A stretch of DNA of 64,000 bases from Patiria pectinifera (Eukaryota > Echinodermata > Asteroidea > Valvatida > Asterinidae), in contig CM057135.1 of assembly GCA_029964075.1 (NCBI GenBank), forward strand, positions 19,370,863 through 19,434,862, read 5' to 3'. The notes below the pieces were generated by a model. That model ran no database searches. It had not been told where the DNA came from and saw nothing but the letters and a program-made list of their open reading frames with translations. Every line of letters starts with the position of its first letter. The first letter of the stretch is position 1. Below, one piece after another: positions 1-11,856 of this stretch. The translations under genes were made by a program, and so were the position numbers.

Positions 1-960
1 CTGTTCGTAAAAATGTGCTAGATTCATGAACAATACCAATTATACAAGTTATTACTCAAAACAAAGGAAAACACTGAATATACACTTTTGAATGTTTTTG
101 TGAAATATATCATTTTTGGAGCGCTACTGCACGAAGGATATACAATAACAAAAAAAATTCTCACCAGATATAAAAAGAACAATGTCTGAACTAACCTTAA
201 CCGAAGGGAAATTATTCTGAGTGCCCTGGCAAGTGACATTGTGGAGGGTTAAAAATGGGGTAAAAAACTCAGTTTTGCTAGTTGTAAAAACATGCTGTAT
301 TATAGGGCCTACAAATAATATAAAGGAGATTTCTCAGAAGTGTTTCTATTTTTTTCTTGTAGGGTACGGATGATACTTTGTCGTGATATAGTTACATTTG
401 TGACATTACTTTGCAGTTTGGCTGGATGACCTTTGAAAATAACGCCAAAAATGATTTTTTGCAGCCTCAAAATTGCCCCAAAATGGCCAAAACACATAAT
501 GGCCCGTAACCATGGCAACGGGCAAAATAAAAGTTTAAAAAGTCTATTTTGGTTACTTGCTCCCTAAGTCCTTTCATCCCTCAAAGTTTAAAAAAAAGAA
601 GATTTTTTTTAGTGTGGACACTTCTATGAAGTATTTACACGAAATTAGTCTTAAGAATTGACGAGGCACGAAGCGCTGAGTGAATAAGTGAATTAAGAAT
701 CCACACTTGCGAGTGTTTTCTTTGACTTAAACCATTGAGTCAAAATAAGTATTGTACAGTCCAGTGAGTGGAGATGAAAAGACTTGCATACACTGTAAAA
801 AAAATCCAATGTTTAAAAACAAATGAAATTAGGGCAACATAGTTGCCCTCACTTTTTCTGTATTTTGGACTTACAGAGAGATTTGCTTTTAATTTTACAG
901 GATAAACTGTAATTTGAAATGACATACCTAGTTGTAAAATTAACTTTAAAAATGAGGTGT
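1..960. other. A/T-rich stretch with no supported gene
   Basis: I see no coding signal here. Open frames on the minus strand (24-239, 309-518, 740-1024) are short, hydrophobic or low in complexity and have no recognisable motif or flanking splice signals. Composition is A/T-rich with many homopolymers. Confidence 0.5.
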
Positions 961-969
961 AGTTTTCAG

Positions 970-1400
970 AAATAACTTTTTGTTTATTTACAGATGAACT
1001 TGTACATTGAAATAACAAATACATTTGTTAATTTAATGTACAAATTATCTGTAAATGGAGATAACGAGAAAATGTATTTTTAAAATAAATTGTTATCCGG
1101 ATTAACATAGCAATTGTTATTTTATTTACTTGTTTATTTACAGATGAACTGGTACATTGAAATAACAAATAAGTTTGTTAATTTTACGTACAAATTATCT
1201 GTAAATTGAGATAACGAAAAAACGTATTTTTAAAATAAAATGTTATCCGGATTAACATGGCAATTGTTATTTTATTTACTTAAACTTGAAATAACAAATA
1301 CATTTTTAATTCAATTTACAGATAAACTGTTAATTGAAAAAAAAACACGAAATATTGAATAAAAAGACTCCTGTTATCCAAATTAACATGGTGACTGTTA
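970..1400. repeat. Tandem repeat, about 150-bp unit, two full copies plus a partial one
   Basis: Units beginning near 981 and 1131 share the order TTTATTTACAGATGAACT, then GAAATAACAAAT, then ACAAATTATCTGTAAAT, then GTTATCCGGATTAACAT; a degraded third unit runs from about 1281. Each unit contains an internal inverted repeat (ACAGATGAACT..GTACA against TGTACAAATTATCTGT), so single strands could fold. The base is an A/T-rich satellite. No coding potential is seen. Confidence 0.75.
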
Positions 1401-1439
1401 TTTAGCAACGGAGAGCTGTAAACCTAAAATAAGACAAAC

Positions 1440-2013
1440 ATGGTTTTTTTGAAAATTTACGGAAATAACTAATTACTTAGCAGTTCACTGATTGAGATTA
1501 ATTAGGCTAATGTTTGATGTAATTATTAGAAAGTATGCAATTTTTGAAATTAACAATTATTAGAAATTATTACCTGGCAGTTCACTGACTGAGATTAATA
1601 AAGACAACTTTTCATGTAGTTATTATACAGGATGAATAAAAATTGAAAATTTACGGATATAACTAATTACTTAGCAGTTCACTGACTGAGATTAATTAGG
1701 CTAACCTTTGATAACATTATTAGAAAGTAGGCATTATAGGAAATTTAAAATTAATAGAAATAAGTCATTACTTAGCAGTTCACTGGCTGATATATAATTA
1801 GACCAACATTGGATGTAATTATTGGAAGTTATAAATTTTTGGAAATTTAACATTAATGGAAATTATGAGTTTCTTTGCAGTCCACTGACTGAGATATAAT
1901 TTGGCCAACATTTGATTTAATTATTGGCAGTTAAGATTTATTGGAAATATTGGAAATATGAAATTAATGGAAATGATTAATAACTTGGCAGTTTTAATTC
2001 ATTGACTGAGATC
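1440..2013. repeat. Degenerate tandem repeat, about 100-bp unit, six copies
   Basis: The motif AGCAGTTCACTGACTGAGAT recurs with variation near 1479, 1577, 1672, 1772, 1873 and 1987, a spacing of roughly 95-110 bp, each followed by an A/T-rich tail with TTTGATGTAATTATTAG-like sequence. It directly follows the 150-bp repeat, giving a satellite block of about 1 kb. Confidence 0.75.
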
Positions 2014-2612
2014 AATGATGCATACTTGTACAATAATTGGAAATTATTTATCAACCAGAAAGTCTGAAATTGGACAGCAGAAGCTACTCATAGCCCGACA
2101 CATTATCTTACAACTTGGGCCCAAGTTCATATTGCTGTTTATAGCAGTCAGCCGGCAAATTGTGCTGAAAATAATCATGCTGCTGCTTTTAAGCCATGTT
2201 TACAGCCATTGTGCATGTGGTTGGGTACGTGACAACTGTTCATTATGGTTGGGTGCGCGTCACTTTTCATTATTAATACGTCCCTGATGTAAGCACATTG
2301 TTAGCACATTGTTGGTTTGAACGGTGAACTTGAACAAAGTATGGTTTGCAGTAACACCATGTCAATAATTTTGTTTTCGTTTATGTGGTTTTTAAACAAA
2401 CCAGCTGTTTTAGTTCCAAACAGTGAGCTATGTTCATGTACACTATAGTGTCCAGCTGTTGTGTACTGTTTGTATACCGTCTCCTGATGACGTCTCCTGC
2501 TCCAAGCATCGAGTTAAAACAAGAATATTCACATGGTGTTACAGCAAACCTTTCATACTGTTAAAACCAGGCTGTAAGAAGAATTAGGGGCCAAGAAGAC
2601 AGACATTACAGA
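2014..2612. other. Spacer between satellite block and the SAMD3-like gene
   Basis: No gene is supported. A 90-aa plus-strand open frame (2015-2287) has no family motif and begins inside the satellite. The right part would be the 3' flank of the minus-strand gene that ends at 2613. Confidence 0.35.
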
Positions 2613-5600
2613 CTAGTCTGACTCGGTGCCAAAATCCTTCACAATGTTTATGAAGGTGAGTACCTTTGAGTTGATGCCGTGGGCCTTTCGCCCAGATGTT
2701 TTGGGATTGATCCCAATCAGGCATCTGTAGAAAAGAAAATAATATCATGAGTCACTAATAGGATGGTTGGCCAACGTCCATGAAATGAAATAGACTGTGT
2801 ACACACTGAAACATAATTCTGCTTTCTGCTATTTTTTTAGGGGATTTATTTACTGGAAAAGACTAGAATTTTGAATAGTAGCAACACCATGCTCTCGGGG
2901 AATGTAATAATTCGGCAAAAAAAAATTGATTTTCAAAACGTCTTTATTGTAGTCATTTATATATATTTTTTTCAGTTTAGTCTTTTCTTTTAGTTTTTTT
3001 TAGGGGGGGGGGGATTTAAAACTTGTATTCAAAGTAGGTGTATTCTGTGTATACACCTATCTGTGTGGGTGAATGGATGCAGCTGCTGTCGTGCTGCAAT
3101 GTCTTATGCGATAAGGAATTAAATAGTGAACCTTAACCCCACAAAGAGGTCCAGACATAATTATAGTTGTTTGAATTGTGTACAAAACCATGTGGGAGGT
3201 CTTCTATAAAGTATACCGTGCACAGACGAATAGGTCCACTGGCACTTAAAAGGTCATTGTAGATTTGACAGACAGAAATTAATCAGAGGACGCCATTATG
3301 TAATTTTCCCGTACACTGTGTGACGAAAATATTTATCTTCAAGCAAACTTGAATCCTCGATGCTGATTGGTCGCTCCATGGCAACAGCAGTGTGATATAC
3401 TGAATATAATCGCACCTTTCATATTGCACTCTTCCAAGATGCGAGCGACATTCTAGCTGCGTGTGAAACACCACTCCAAGGTTCATGTGAAGCGTGCTAG
3501 TTCTAACTTCACCGTGGGTTAAGCTTGCTTGAAGATGAATTTAATATACTCCGCTCGTTGAACACTGAACATATATCTGCCCCACTAATACCATTCGGCT
3601 TTCGGCCTCGTGGTATGCGGGAAACACTGCACTTAATTATTGCGTGTTCCTATACTCGCAGGATAGTAGTGTAGCAAATCTATGTGTAACAATGAAAAGT
3701 GAAAATAAGTGCAACATGTACTGACCGTTGAACAAGCACAAGAAGTGCCTGCCCCTTTGATAGATACTTAATGTTGAAGTTATAGAAGGCTGCAAACATC
3801 AACATCAACGCTTGCAGTGGCGATTGGATTCCCGTGATTTCTTTGTCAACGACCAACATAAAGTCAGAAGCTGTAAAGAATTGAAAAATGTAGGAACAAA
3901 TAAATGTTAAGTAAGTTAATTCATAATTAAGGTTGAAACTTCACATACCAGGGGTGCGAGTGGGCACTGATAAAAAGAGCTGAAAACAGCTGAAAATGGT
4001 GTAAAAAAGCTGAACTTTGGAAATCGTTTATACTTTAGTACACATCAAGTGAGGGAAAAAGCTGAAATCCAAAACAAAAAAAGCTGAAATCAGCTATAAA
4101 GCTGAGATTTCACATCCCTGACATACATACAAGAACACATAGTCATGAGCCTGTTCATGTGTTTTACAACAAATCAACAACACAGTCTATGTGAGCAGTT
4201 GTATAGACTTGTACCCAGCTTTCAGGAAATATGTGTTCACAAAAAACAAAAAAATGCCAGGAAACAAAGACAACCAAGACTGTGAATAACAACTTACATC
4301 TGCAACACGAATCAGAACACTGATGTCTTCTCTGGCAGGTTGTTTATCATTTCCCTCTTGGCCTTCTCCATGTCTTGGATTGCCTTGTTCAGTTTGGGCT
4401 TCCCGTGCTGCTTGCTCAGTAGGAAGTTCAGGAGTGGTGGTACTTTAGATGCAAAGGCAATATGCAATGTTTCGCGGAGTGGTATCCCAACAAGTTTTTC
4501 AAAGTGTTCCAGCATGCCAATTTCCTCAAAGAGGAAGGGCCATTCTGCTTTGATGCTCAGAATCGATGTTGCACCGTTGTTAATCACAGATCTTAGTGTG
4601 GAAAAAGTATCGCTCAAGAGTTGTGCGACTGATGCATTGTCTGCATGGCAATTTTTTTGTCATTTTGGGAATCGACATCCTCATCATGTGGCAAATTCGG
4701 TTGCCAGTTCTGGATACCGTAACTTGCACTGGCCTTGATTTTCTTGGCTGGCCTTTCAGCAACACTATCAGAGTCTATGTCATGGACAGCACGAGTAGGT
4801 TTGGTTACCCTTGTGATATTGGCAATGCGGGTCTCCAGCTGAGTTAGAAGTGAATCATACCCTCTTCCAAGTAAAGTTTCTCCAAGTTGGTCTTGAAACG
4901 AGTGAGGGTAATGACACACAATTTTGGAGGCGATGTTGCAGAGATGCTTTCTACCTGGTTTATGAGTGATCTTGGCCGATATGTCGTCTACAATGATACT
5001 GTGGCGGATTTTACTATTGCCAGGTCGCTTGTCCTCGGCGAACACTCGCGGGTAAGGCGAGTAACCCTAACAGCGCCGAGGTGCAGGTCCGTTCGGCTGG
5101 AAATATACCACCACGTATACCCAGTCTACTCACTAGATCGCTCACTTCCAGACAGACAATACAGACTGACAAACATGTAAAAATGACTGTGACGCAATGA
5201 CAAAAGGAAGAAGGTTTCACTGATTTATTTAATTAGATCAATTATTATGATTAAAGTGATTTAGTTGAATAAGCCCTAAATAGCGCCTCAAGTGAGTGTT
5301 ATGGCGCCTCTATTGAGTGTATAGCGCCTCTAGTGAGTGTATAGCACCTTCCGCCTCTAGTTTGCACTTATCCACTAACGCAAGTGCCACATTTATGAAC
5401 TTCTAAATGTCGCGCACAGTTGTTCCCTCGGCAACGCCTCTCGTCTCATCGGGCCTCAAAGGGGTAGGCTCCTCATGAGCCTGGTTTATATGGAGCGTGT
5501 AACTCCTCGATGAGTCCTAACGCCTCCACCGCTACCTACAGCAGCCCTGCGCCTCAGTGCTCGGACCGACGCCTCAGTAGATGTACGCTCGCTAGCGTAC

Positions 5601-6976
5601 GTCGTCCCTCGAGGCGTCCGGCCAACAGTCGCGCGTCTATGGCTCCGCTATATGCCCCACGCTAAAGGTAGGTAGGCACATATACTTACTGCAGTACGCC
5701 CTTTGGCCTCCTTGGATTGACGCTCCGGTAGGCTCGGTTGGTCCTTCCAGCACGAGTAGCGTTCACCAACTGACTAGCCCGCTGGCGGCGACAAACTAAT
5801 CGCGCGTCTATCGCTTTCTATGGCGCGCCAAGTCAAAACAAATTATGTCAATTGCTCAAATGTTACAATACTAACCATTTGTCTACTCGTGGATGGAAGA
5901 GGGCATTCTTTCCTTTGTACGTCTTTCTGCAGAGCAGCGGGCATTTTGTCCCAAGGTACGATGTAGTCTGTTAACCAGCCGCTTGATGTGTGCGATGGTG
6001 ACGATGCAGATGGCAAAACACCAGATGGTGACTTGTGCTGGGTCTCAAGCGAGGCAGCTTCAAAAAACAAAATGAAGGGGGATAAATGAAAAAAAATGAA
6101 AAAAATACCAATGAGAAAAGGTCTCAAAATTTGACTCAGTTCATAAAGAAAATAGTTTTGTGTCACTTTTTATGCAAGGTCATTCACATTTCTCTCTGAT
6201 TGAAAAGATCTGACTAAGAATCATCTCTGAATTGACTGAATGTACCATAGAGATGTACTGTGATTGACCTTAATTTTCTTGAATCGTAACTACTTCTCTG
6301 CCCTTTCAAATTTCAGAAGGGGTCCTAAATTCTATCATATGTTACTTTTGTTTTGCTCAAATAGTGCAATTTGTCTAGTGGTTTCCTGGTCCCATATAAT
6401 AACTTCTAAAAAGGGGAAGAGCATAATGATTGCTGGGCATGGGCGTCGGCAGGATTTGTTTCCGGGGGGGAGCAAAGCAAATTTTTCCCAAAAATTCCTT
6501 ATTTTTTCATTATATTCTCAAGTTATCTTTTTGAGCGTGAGAAGGGGAGCATTTGCCTCCCCCCCCCTAAATTAACAGCAAAATGGCTTCGCACCTTTTT
6601 TTTCCGTTGTGGGGGGGCAAGTGCCCCCTCCCCTTCCCGTTGTTGCAATAAAAGGGTCTTTTCTAAGTAGATCAGAAGTGAAATTGTTTTGCCAGAAACA
6701 AAACACAATTTAATAAATGAATAAAATGCAACAATTCTTACCCGGGTCACTAGCGTCAAATGCGCTTAGTAACTTCCTCAATTGGACCTTCTTGAGATTC
6801 AGCTCGGAAAGGTCACCTTCACTGACATACTTGAAATCCGTAGGTTTGTCCACGCCAACTTTAAGACATTTATCCAGAAGGCTACACACTTGTTCTCTCC
6901 TTAGCGAAGGAAGTGTATCTTCTATGTACGTTTGTAGCAAGTGAAGGTCATCGGTATCATCACTATAGCTTAACAT
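2613..6976 (-). CDS. SAM-domain gene, SAMD3-like; five exons, two apparent frameshifts
   Basis: Predicted exons on the minus strand: 6742-6976 (start ATG, SAM-like helical domain with the ending QLRKLLSAF), 5876-6057, 4298-5066, 3726-3870 and 2613-2724 (stop TAG). Phases agree for exons 1-2-3 and 4-5. Exon 3 carries KHLCNIASKIVCHYPHSFQD and, later, WPFLFEEIGMLEHF, which I recognise from SAMD3-like proteins of invertebrates and fish; exon 4 carries MLMFAAFYNFNIKYL and exon 5 ends NIVKDFGTESD. In exon 3 the frame changes at an A7 run (4652-4658) and again near 4445; the exon 3-4 phase also does not match. The breaks may be mutations or assembly indels. The biochemical role is unknown; SAM domains usually mediate protein-protein contacts. 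The last intron holds a MITE shared with the gene at 41-55 kb. Confidence 0.6.
3331..3650. mobile_element. MITE, copy 1 of a family also at 45,590-45,908
   Basis: The two copies share TATCTTCAAG..AAACTTGAATCC at one end and GCTTGAAGAT.AATTT about 210 bp later, which are inverted to each other. Between these both have ATTGGTCG.TCC.TGGCAACA and CCAAGATGCGAG, and downstream both have a CGGCTTTCGGCC-type hairpin. The length is about 320 bp. It lies in the last intron of the SAMD3-like gene. No open frame is seen and the class is unassigned. Confidence 0.7.
4298..5066 (-). CDS. Central exon of SAMD3-like gene, frameshifted
   Basis: Acceptor TTAG just before 5066 and donor GTAAGT after 4298. The first frame runs through the IVCHYPHSFQD block and a basic, NLS-like RPAKKIKA, then reaches a stop after NDKKIAMQ; the frame after the A7 run continues as ASVAQLLSDTFSTLRSV and WPFLFEE. 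Near 4445 a third frame takes over, giving a polar Q/E-rich linker and ending LIRVAD at the donor. Each frame is meaningful only over its own part, the signature of real coding sequence with indels. Confidence 0.55.
5275..5360. repeat. Short tandem repeat, about 20-22 bp unit
   Basis: Three to four units of ATAGCGCCTC(T/A)AGTGAGTGT with small changes, inside the intron between the second and third exons of the SAMD3-like gene. The rest of the intron (5400-5830) is unusually rich in CGCCTC and GCGCGTCTAT motifs but shows no gene. Confidence 0.7.
6420..6660. repeat. Interspersed repeat fragment with G-runs
   Basis: It begins GGGCGTCGGCAGGATT followed by a G-run, and ends with a C/G-rich TGGGGGGGCAAGTGCCCCCTC hairpin-like segment. 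A related start, GGTGTAGCCAGGATTG plus a G-run, occurs at 41,673. Such GGCGTAGCCAGGA-type starts are common in interspersed repeats of many invertebrates. It is a fragment and its family cannot be assigned. Confidence 0.4.
6742..6976 (-). CDS. First exon with SAM-like domain
   Basis: Seventy-eight codons plus one base, ending at a GTAAGA donor at 6741. The peptide is helical: LLQTYIEDTLPSLRREQV near the start and LSELNLKKVQLRKLLSAF near the end, the usual pattern of the last two helices of a SAM or SAM-like fold. The same frame stays open upstream into the terminal repeat of the MITE at 7032, so the true start could lie further 5'. I chose 6976 because the upstream part is MITE-derived. Confidence 0.6.
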
Positions 6977-7031
6977 CTTTGCACTATTTTCATAAGAATT
7001 TTGAGAAAAAAAGGACACTAGGTGAGTAAAC

Positions 7032-7916
7032 AAATCCCGGGACATACCGTTATTTCGTTTTACCTTTTTGGATTTCCTCAAAAACAAAAATAGTAAACAA
7101 ACCATTGGCCGTTTTGTCGTTTTACAGTTTTGTAAAACGGTCAAACTTTATCAAGATAAATACGGTTATTCCGTTTTATCAGTTTAGTAAAATGCATTAC
7201 AGCATAACGACCAATGATGTTACAGTTTTACGCAAATAACTTTGAAAAACAGCAAAACGGTCAGTATTGAATACAGACTGGTTTGTTTTTATTATTTCAG
7301 TGTAGTGGTGCATTTTGTGGCGGTGGGCACGAAGAAGTGTTACCGTGGTTCAAGTAATGCGTGATGTGATTCTTGGCGTGACCTTGACCCCCATGATCTA
7401 CTGCGATTCAGTTGGTGGGGCTTAACGGGTTGAAAGCAAAAATGGCGCTGGGGATGATTTCAAGGAGGAAATTTTACAATGGATACAGGATGGTGAGATG
7501 TATGAGCAAGGAAGTTGCAGGTATGTTGAAGGAATTTGGAGTTCGGCGCGGCTCTTTCCGTCGCAAATTCTGTCGTGAGGGCAAGTCCAAGGCAGTGAAT
7601 CGATCCCAAGGACGCATTAACATTTCAAGGTGAATTGCTTGATTACCAAACCTGAATCCAAAATGATCGGCAAGACTATTGACCGTTTTGTCATTGTCAT
7701 GTTTTTGTAAAACAACACTCTAAAATACATTAACTAACCATTTATCGCTTTTTACTATACAAACAACAAAAATGTAATTGCTTTTTTTGTGACTTAATAC
7801 CGTTTGACTGTTTTACAAAACTGTAAAACGACAAAACGGTCAATGGTTCGTTTACTGTTTTTGTTTTTGAGGAAATCCAAAACAGTTAAACAAAATAACG
7901 GTATGTCCCGGGATTT
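7032..7916. mobile_element. Non-autonomous DNA transposon, 885 bp, 115-bp terminal inverted repeats
   Basis: The left end AAATCCCGGGACATACCGTT (7032 on) is matched in reverse complement by the right end finishing at 7916. Pairing continues for about 115 bp and includes GTTTTACAGTTTTGTAAAAC at the inner edge. A 4-bp AAAC flanks both sides (7028-7031, 7917-7920) and is a plausible target-site duplication. The inner 650 bp repeat GTTTTAC/GTAAAAC motifs but encode nothing recognisable. The element sits just upstream of the SAM exon at 6976. Confidence 0.8.
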
Positions 7917-7935
7917 AAACAAAAGAAGAAACTCC

Positions 7936-8308
7936 ATAATGCTCCCCCTATATTTTAAAGAAGTTCTGCATGTAACACTTTCTAGATCTTTCCGCATCTA
8001 AGTTATGAAAACCCATTTAAAACATTGTCTGTACCTTGAGACGTATTTATGGGATTCCCATATCATTTCGAGGATACCACACATCGTTTAATTTTTACTG
8101 AAATATCATGTACCTTAAAGTATAATCAGGGTTCAAGGTTAAAAACAGTTTTGTCTTCTAAATTTCATTACTGGAAAAGTACATGACTGATTTGAATGAT
8201 TTTCTCATTAAACGAAAGACTTTTAATTGGGCTTTCACATCTTAGACCTGGAAAGATCTAGAAAGTGCAACATTCAGAACTTCTTTAAAACACAGGGGGC
8301 ACCATAAC
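7936..8308. mobile_element. Foldback MITE, about 370 bp, 85-bp inverted arms
   Basis: The left arm contains TTTTAAAGAAGTTCTGCATG and CACTTTCTAGATCTTTCC; the right arm (8222-8308) is its reverse complement with a few mismatches. The arms end in ATAATGCTCCCCCT and AGGGGGCACCATAAC. It lies 16 bp from the previous MITE. There is no coding capacity. Confidence 0.75.
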
Positions 8309-8529
8309 GGTTTCCCTTGTTTAATCCACCCTGTGTCTATTTCCACATTCAGGTAAGATTTCATTCAGAGGCGGTACTGTGCTGGTTACAAATAAACTAC
8401 AAAAAGACCAAAAATAGTTACACTAAATTAGACACTATACCCGCCAACAGGCACTTACTAGAAATGCCCGTGAGCATCAGTAATGTCTCGACCTTTTCCG
8501 GGGTATAATGTCATTAACCCTAAGGCGAT

Positions 8530-8557
8530 GCAAAATTAAATGTTTGTTTCCGGTTAC
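8530..8557. repeat. 28-bp interspersed repeat core, inverted copy at 17,480-17,507
   Basis: GCAAAATTAAATGTTTGTTT followed by CCGGTTAC is found again in reverse complement at 17,480-17,507 with one mismatch. Both copies have further weaker C/A-rich similarity beside them, suggesting two relics of one interspersed element. Confidence 0.5.
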
Positions 8558-9401
8558 CCGACCGACCCGCTCAAAACCCCGCCGACCCAAAACATTTTAT
8601 CCGAAATTCAACAAAATAAAATTATTTCTTAAACGCCGACCCACTGTTTTTCAAATAGTTGACGGAAACAAGAACATACCTCAGATATTTTGCCACAGTA
8701 CAGACTTTATAATACTCAAGGTCTTCTATTAAAAATGAAAACAAAGTTGATATGAATATTATTTTTCTCCATACTTGACGGCGACAACACAACATACATC
8801 GCTGTATGGGTGTCACGTACAATCAAACCACTTCCATTGAGCATGAGGTGATCGCAGTGTACATATCCATACGTACTTGGACAGTATGGTCAAGTCCCAC
8901 ATCATCACACACAACGCGTTCTAAAAGGGGTTCCCCATTGCCCTGCGCGCATGCGCTATTCCCATTTTAGGGTTCTCCCAATTGAGACCAATTCAACGTA
9001 CCCCGGACTCTATTACGGCCGGACGGACGTACGTGTAATGTACATGTATGCAGCTGATATGCAGTGCAGCCGGGCCGGCCAGCTTAGCTTTGTACGTATA
9101 GGCTGCGCATTGTTTGCACGTGTTGATTAATACATCGGAGTGACAAGAAGCTGCAGCTGGCTAGATCGCTACAAACGGTTCCTTAAACCAATGAAATGCA
9201 AGCTTACACTTATAATATATTCAACACATGTATCTGTGTTTTCTATTGGTTCATTTATCGAACGTCAAAGGTAAATAAATGCGCGCCCGATGTAAATGAG
9301 GCAATTACATTTACCGTGTTACCCCGTCCGTTTCAATGTGTCGTGAGCTTTCCTCGAGCAGTAGCACGTGCGATCCTGTGAGGGTGTACGGAAATATCAA
9401 C

Positions 9402-9437
9402 CAAAGATCCTAGAGCGCACGTAGCGCGCCCTAGGAT
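9402..9437. repeat. Short perfect palindrome
   Basis: GATCCTAG at one side and CTAGGATC at the other enclose GCGCACGTAGCGCGC; a partial second copy (AGAGCGCGCTACGCGCACTCT) follows directly. This is a hairpin-forming, GCGC-rich site of unknown role, possibly the end of an old MITE. Confidence 0.55.
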
Positions 9438-11856
9438 CAGGACCAGAGCGCGCTACGCGCACTCTAGCAACTAAACAATCTGAGCCGCTAACGGGTTCAC
9501 TCATTTTTGAAAGTCGTATAACGGGGGTTTAACGGCACATGTATGTATTATATTTTGATATTGTTTAACTTCCGCCATGTCGAAATTCCACATTTAATAC
9601 AATTTTCTCGAAAAATATTCATGATGACATGCCGCATGTTTATTATGGCTCTAGTTATTCATTGAAAATAAAAACTTGTTTAAATTAAAACATGACACCC
9701 CCTTCCGAAAGTGAAAGCGTCCAATAAAAAAAAAGTTTTCAGGATATGCCGCCGCGATGCTGTTCTGTTGAGAAAATGGCGTCTTCTCACCTTATTTCGT
9801 GTTCTATTGATTGCTGTTCTGTTTTATCTAATCACTTTAAGTTGTTTTCATCTGAGTCTACTTCGGAATTAATTTTTGTTGATTTACACCGTGACCAAAA
9901 TAAAGGGGGGGGATCATAATTTAACTACCGCTGAATCGAAGGGAGCAACAATCGACAAAAATCTATTTCACACACTAATTATAAATCTGGTAAATGTGGG
10001 TCTGTCTTCGTTTCGTCTGTCATGTTCTGCGTGTGATGAGAAGCCGCCAATAGAAGTACCAGCGGTAGCATCAAAGGATGCATTTAATGTACTAATGCAG
10101 GGCGCTGCCCGGGAAAAGAAGCGGAAATTACCGCCGACAAGAATGTAAGTTCAAATGCTGTAATACATGAAGTGATTTTGTTAGTTCAACACGTCTTGGT
10201 GTTTTTTTTAAAATAGCATCGATACGCGATCGGCTTTGCTCACATGATCTGCGTTTTTGTTTTACTATTTGCATTGATACATTCGCCGGCCTATAGGCGG
10301 ACGCAACTTGAACGTTCATTGACTTTCGTAAGCATGCGGGTACCAGTTGCCGAGGTGAAAAGAAAATGCGATGTGCACAAAACAAATCACGCAAGCTGAT
10401 GTCTGGGGTGGTTTTTCTTTCATTTTACACATCGAAATATCATTTGACTGAAATATAACTGAGATAGAAGTATGGCAAGATAACTGTTAAAAGGTACACA
10501 ATTTTGCTTCACGATTTGTGTGTTTTCAAATCTCATGAAAATGCGCTCACTCTGGCAAGACTTTGTTTTCACCTCGCTAGTCTGGTGCCCGCGCACGCCG
10601 ACGTCTCATTTACATAAAAGTTGCGTCCTCCTATTTTGATAGTCAATCCTTGCCATCCATCTCAGATTTACTCCTCCATGGATTTACCCACATCAACTGT
10701 AAGAACATATTAATTTCACCACTGAATGGGGATATTTGAATGATTTGTGTGGATAAAGCAAGACAAATTTCATTTATCGCGGGTATTTTGTTTACGTCGT
10801 ACATGATCGTGATGACAATCATGTTGTATTGTACATGCACACGTACGTAGGCTTATCATGCATGCGCGCACACGTACATGTACGTGAGTCGATTGAGCAT
10901 CGGAGGGAGTGTCGGGGGTGTGTCGCGCATGAGCCAATCACAGGCCAAAATCAGGGTTTCGATGTAAAGTGGGCTTAGTGGGGAGATTTCATCAACACTT
11001 TGAAATGTCAGATCATAAAAAAAAGTAGTATACTCTGTATTTTTTTTTAATCTGATAAATACGATGCTAACAATATGTCCCCTTCACTGAGAACCAGGAA
11101 ATTAATACTTTTATAATTTAAACCTAAAACTTTGATTTTTATGAAATCATAAAAAAAAAATCATGAATAGCCATTAAATTAAAAGTCAATTAAAAAATAA
11201 GGGTATTGAAAAAAATCTGAATTCAAAATAGAATTTAAAAAACATAATGGTGATTTGGATGATTCAGTCCAAAAAAAGATACAAAAAATGTAAATATTCT
11301 AATACTTGTTCTGAATCTGGAGATTTTTTCCCAAGTTTATGACTTAGACCTAGATTTTGCTGTTCAATATTTTTTTCCTCCCAGGACATAAATACAAATT
11401 TTATGACTCAATTTCAATGGGATAGAGATTGTTTCTTACAAAACTTTGGCAGCAGTATGTATGATGTAGGGGTTAATACACTTTCTGATGTAATATTGAT
11501 ATTATATGCTTAAACTTCACAACTTAACTATTTATAAACATTATTTTCAGACTTGCTGGAGTTGAGGATATGCAGAGTTCAGATGCTAACATCCGACAAA
11601 GAATAACCAGAAAGGATGAAATGTACAATGATCTGATTCAGGTGATGAGCAAGAATGGTGTGGACTTCGCATCCGTCGATGAAGGCGCCTTCGTCGCACA
11701 GGTATATACATTTAATAGGCATTTTATTTGTGTGATTGTTTAAAACATATTTGTAATGAAATAATTTAAAATGAGATGAAATTATAAAATGAGATGAAAT
11801 TATTCTCAAATTAATAGGAGTGGGCTACCCTTTGCTTTTGCTTTTATTTGCTCCAG

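Larger units (their letters stand above)
8310..9775. other. Spacer upstream of the DDE-like gene
   Basis: No gene is supported; short open frames have no motif. It holds the 28-bp repeat at 8530, G/C-rich patches with GCGCATGCGC (about 8945), and a palindrome at 9402-9437. The last few hundred bases would include the promoter of the gene starting at 9776; no TATA box is obvious near that start. Confidence 0.35.

Noticed and set aside
4340..5180. Plus-strand frames (132, 83 and 97 codons)
   Set aside because: Shadows of the minus-strand SAMD3-like exon, which has matching splice sites and recognised motifs.
7412..7633. 73-codon plus-strand frame within the 885-bp MITE
   Set aside because: Non-autonomous element, no motif, no homologous frame on recollection.
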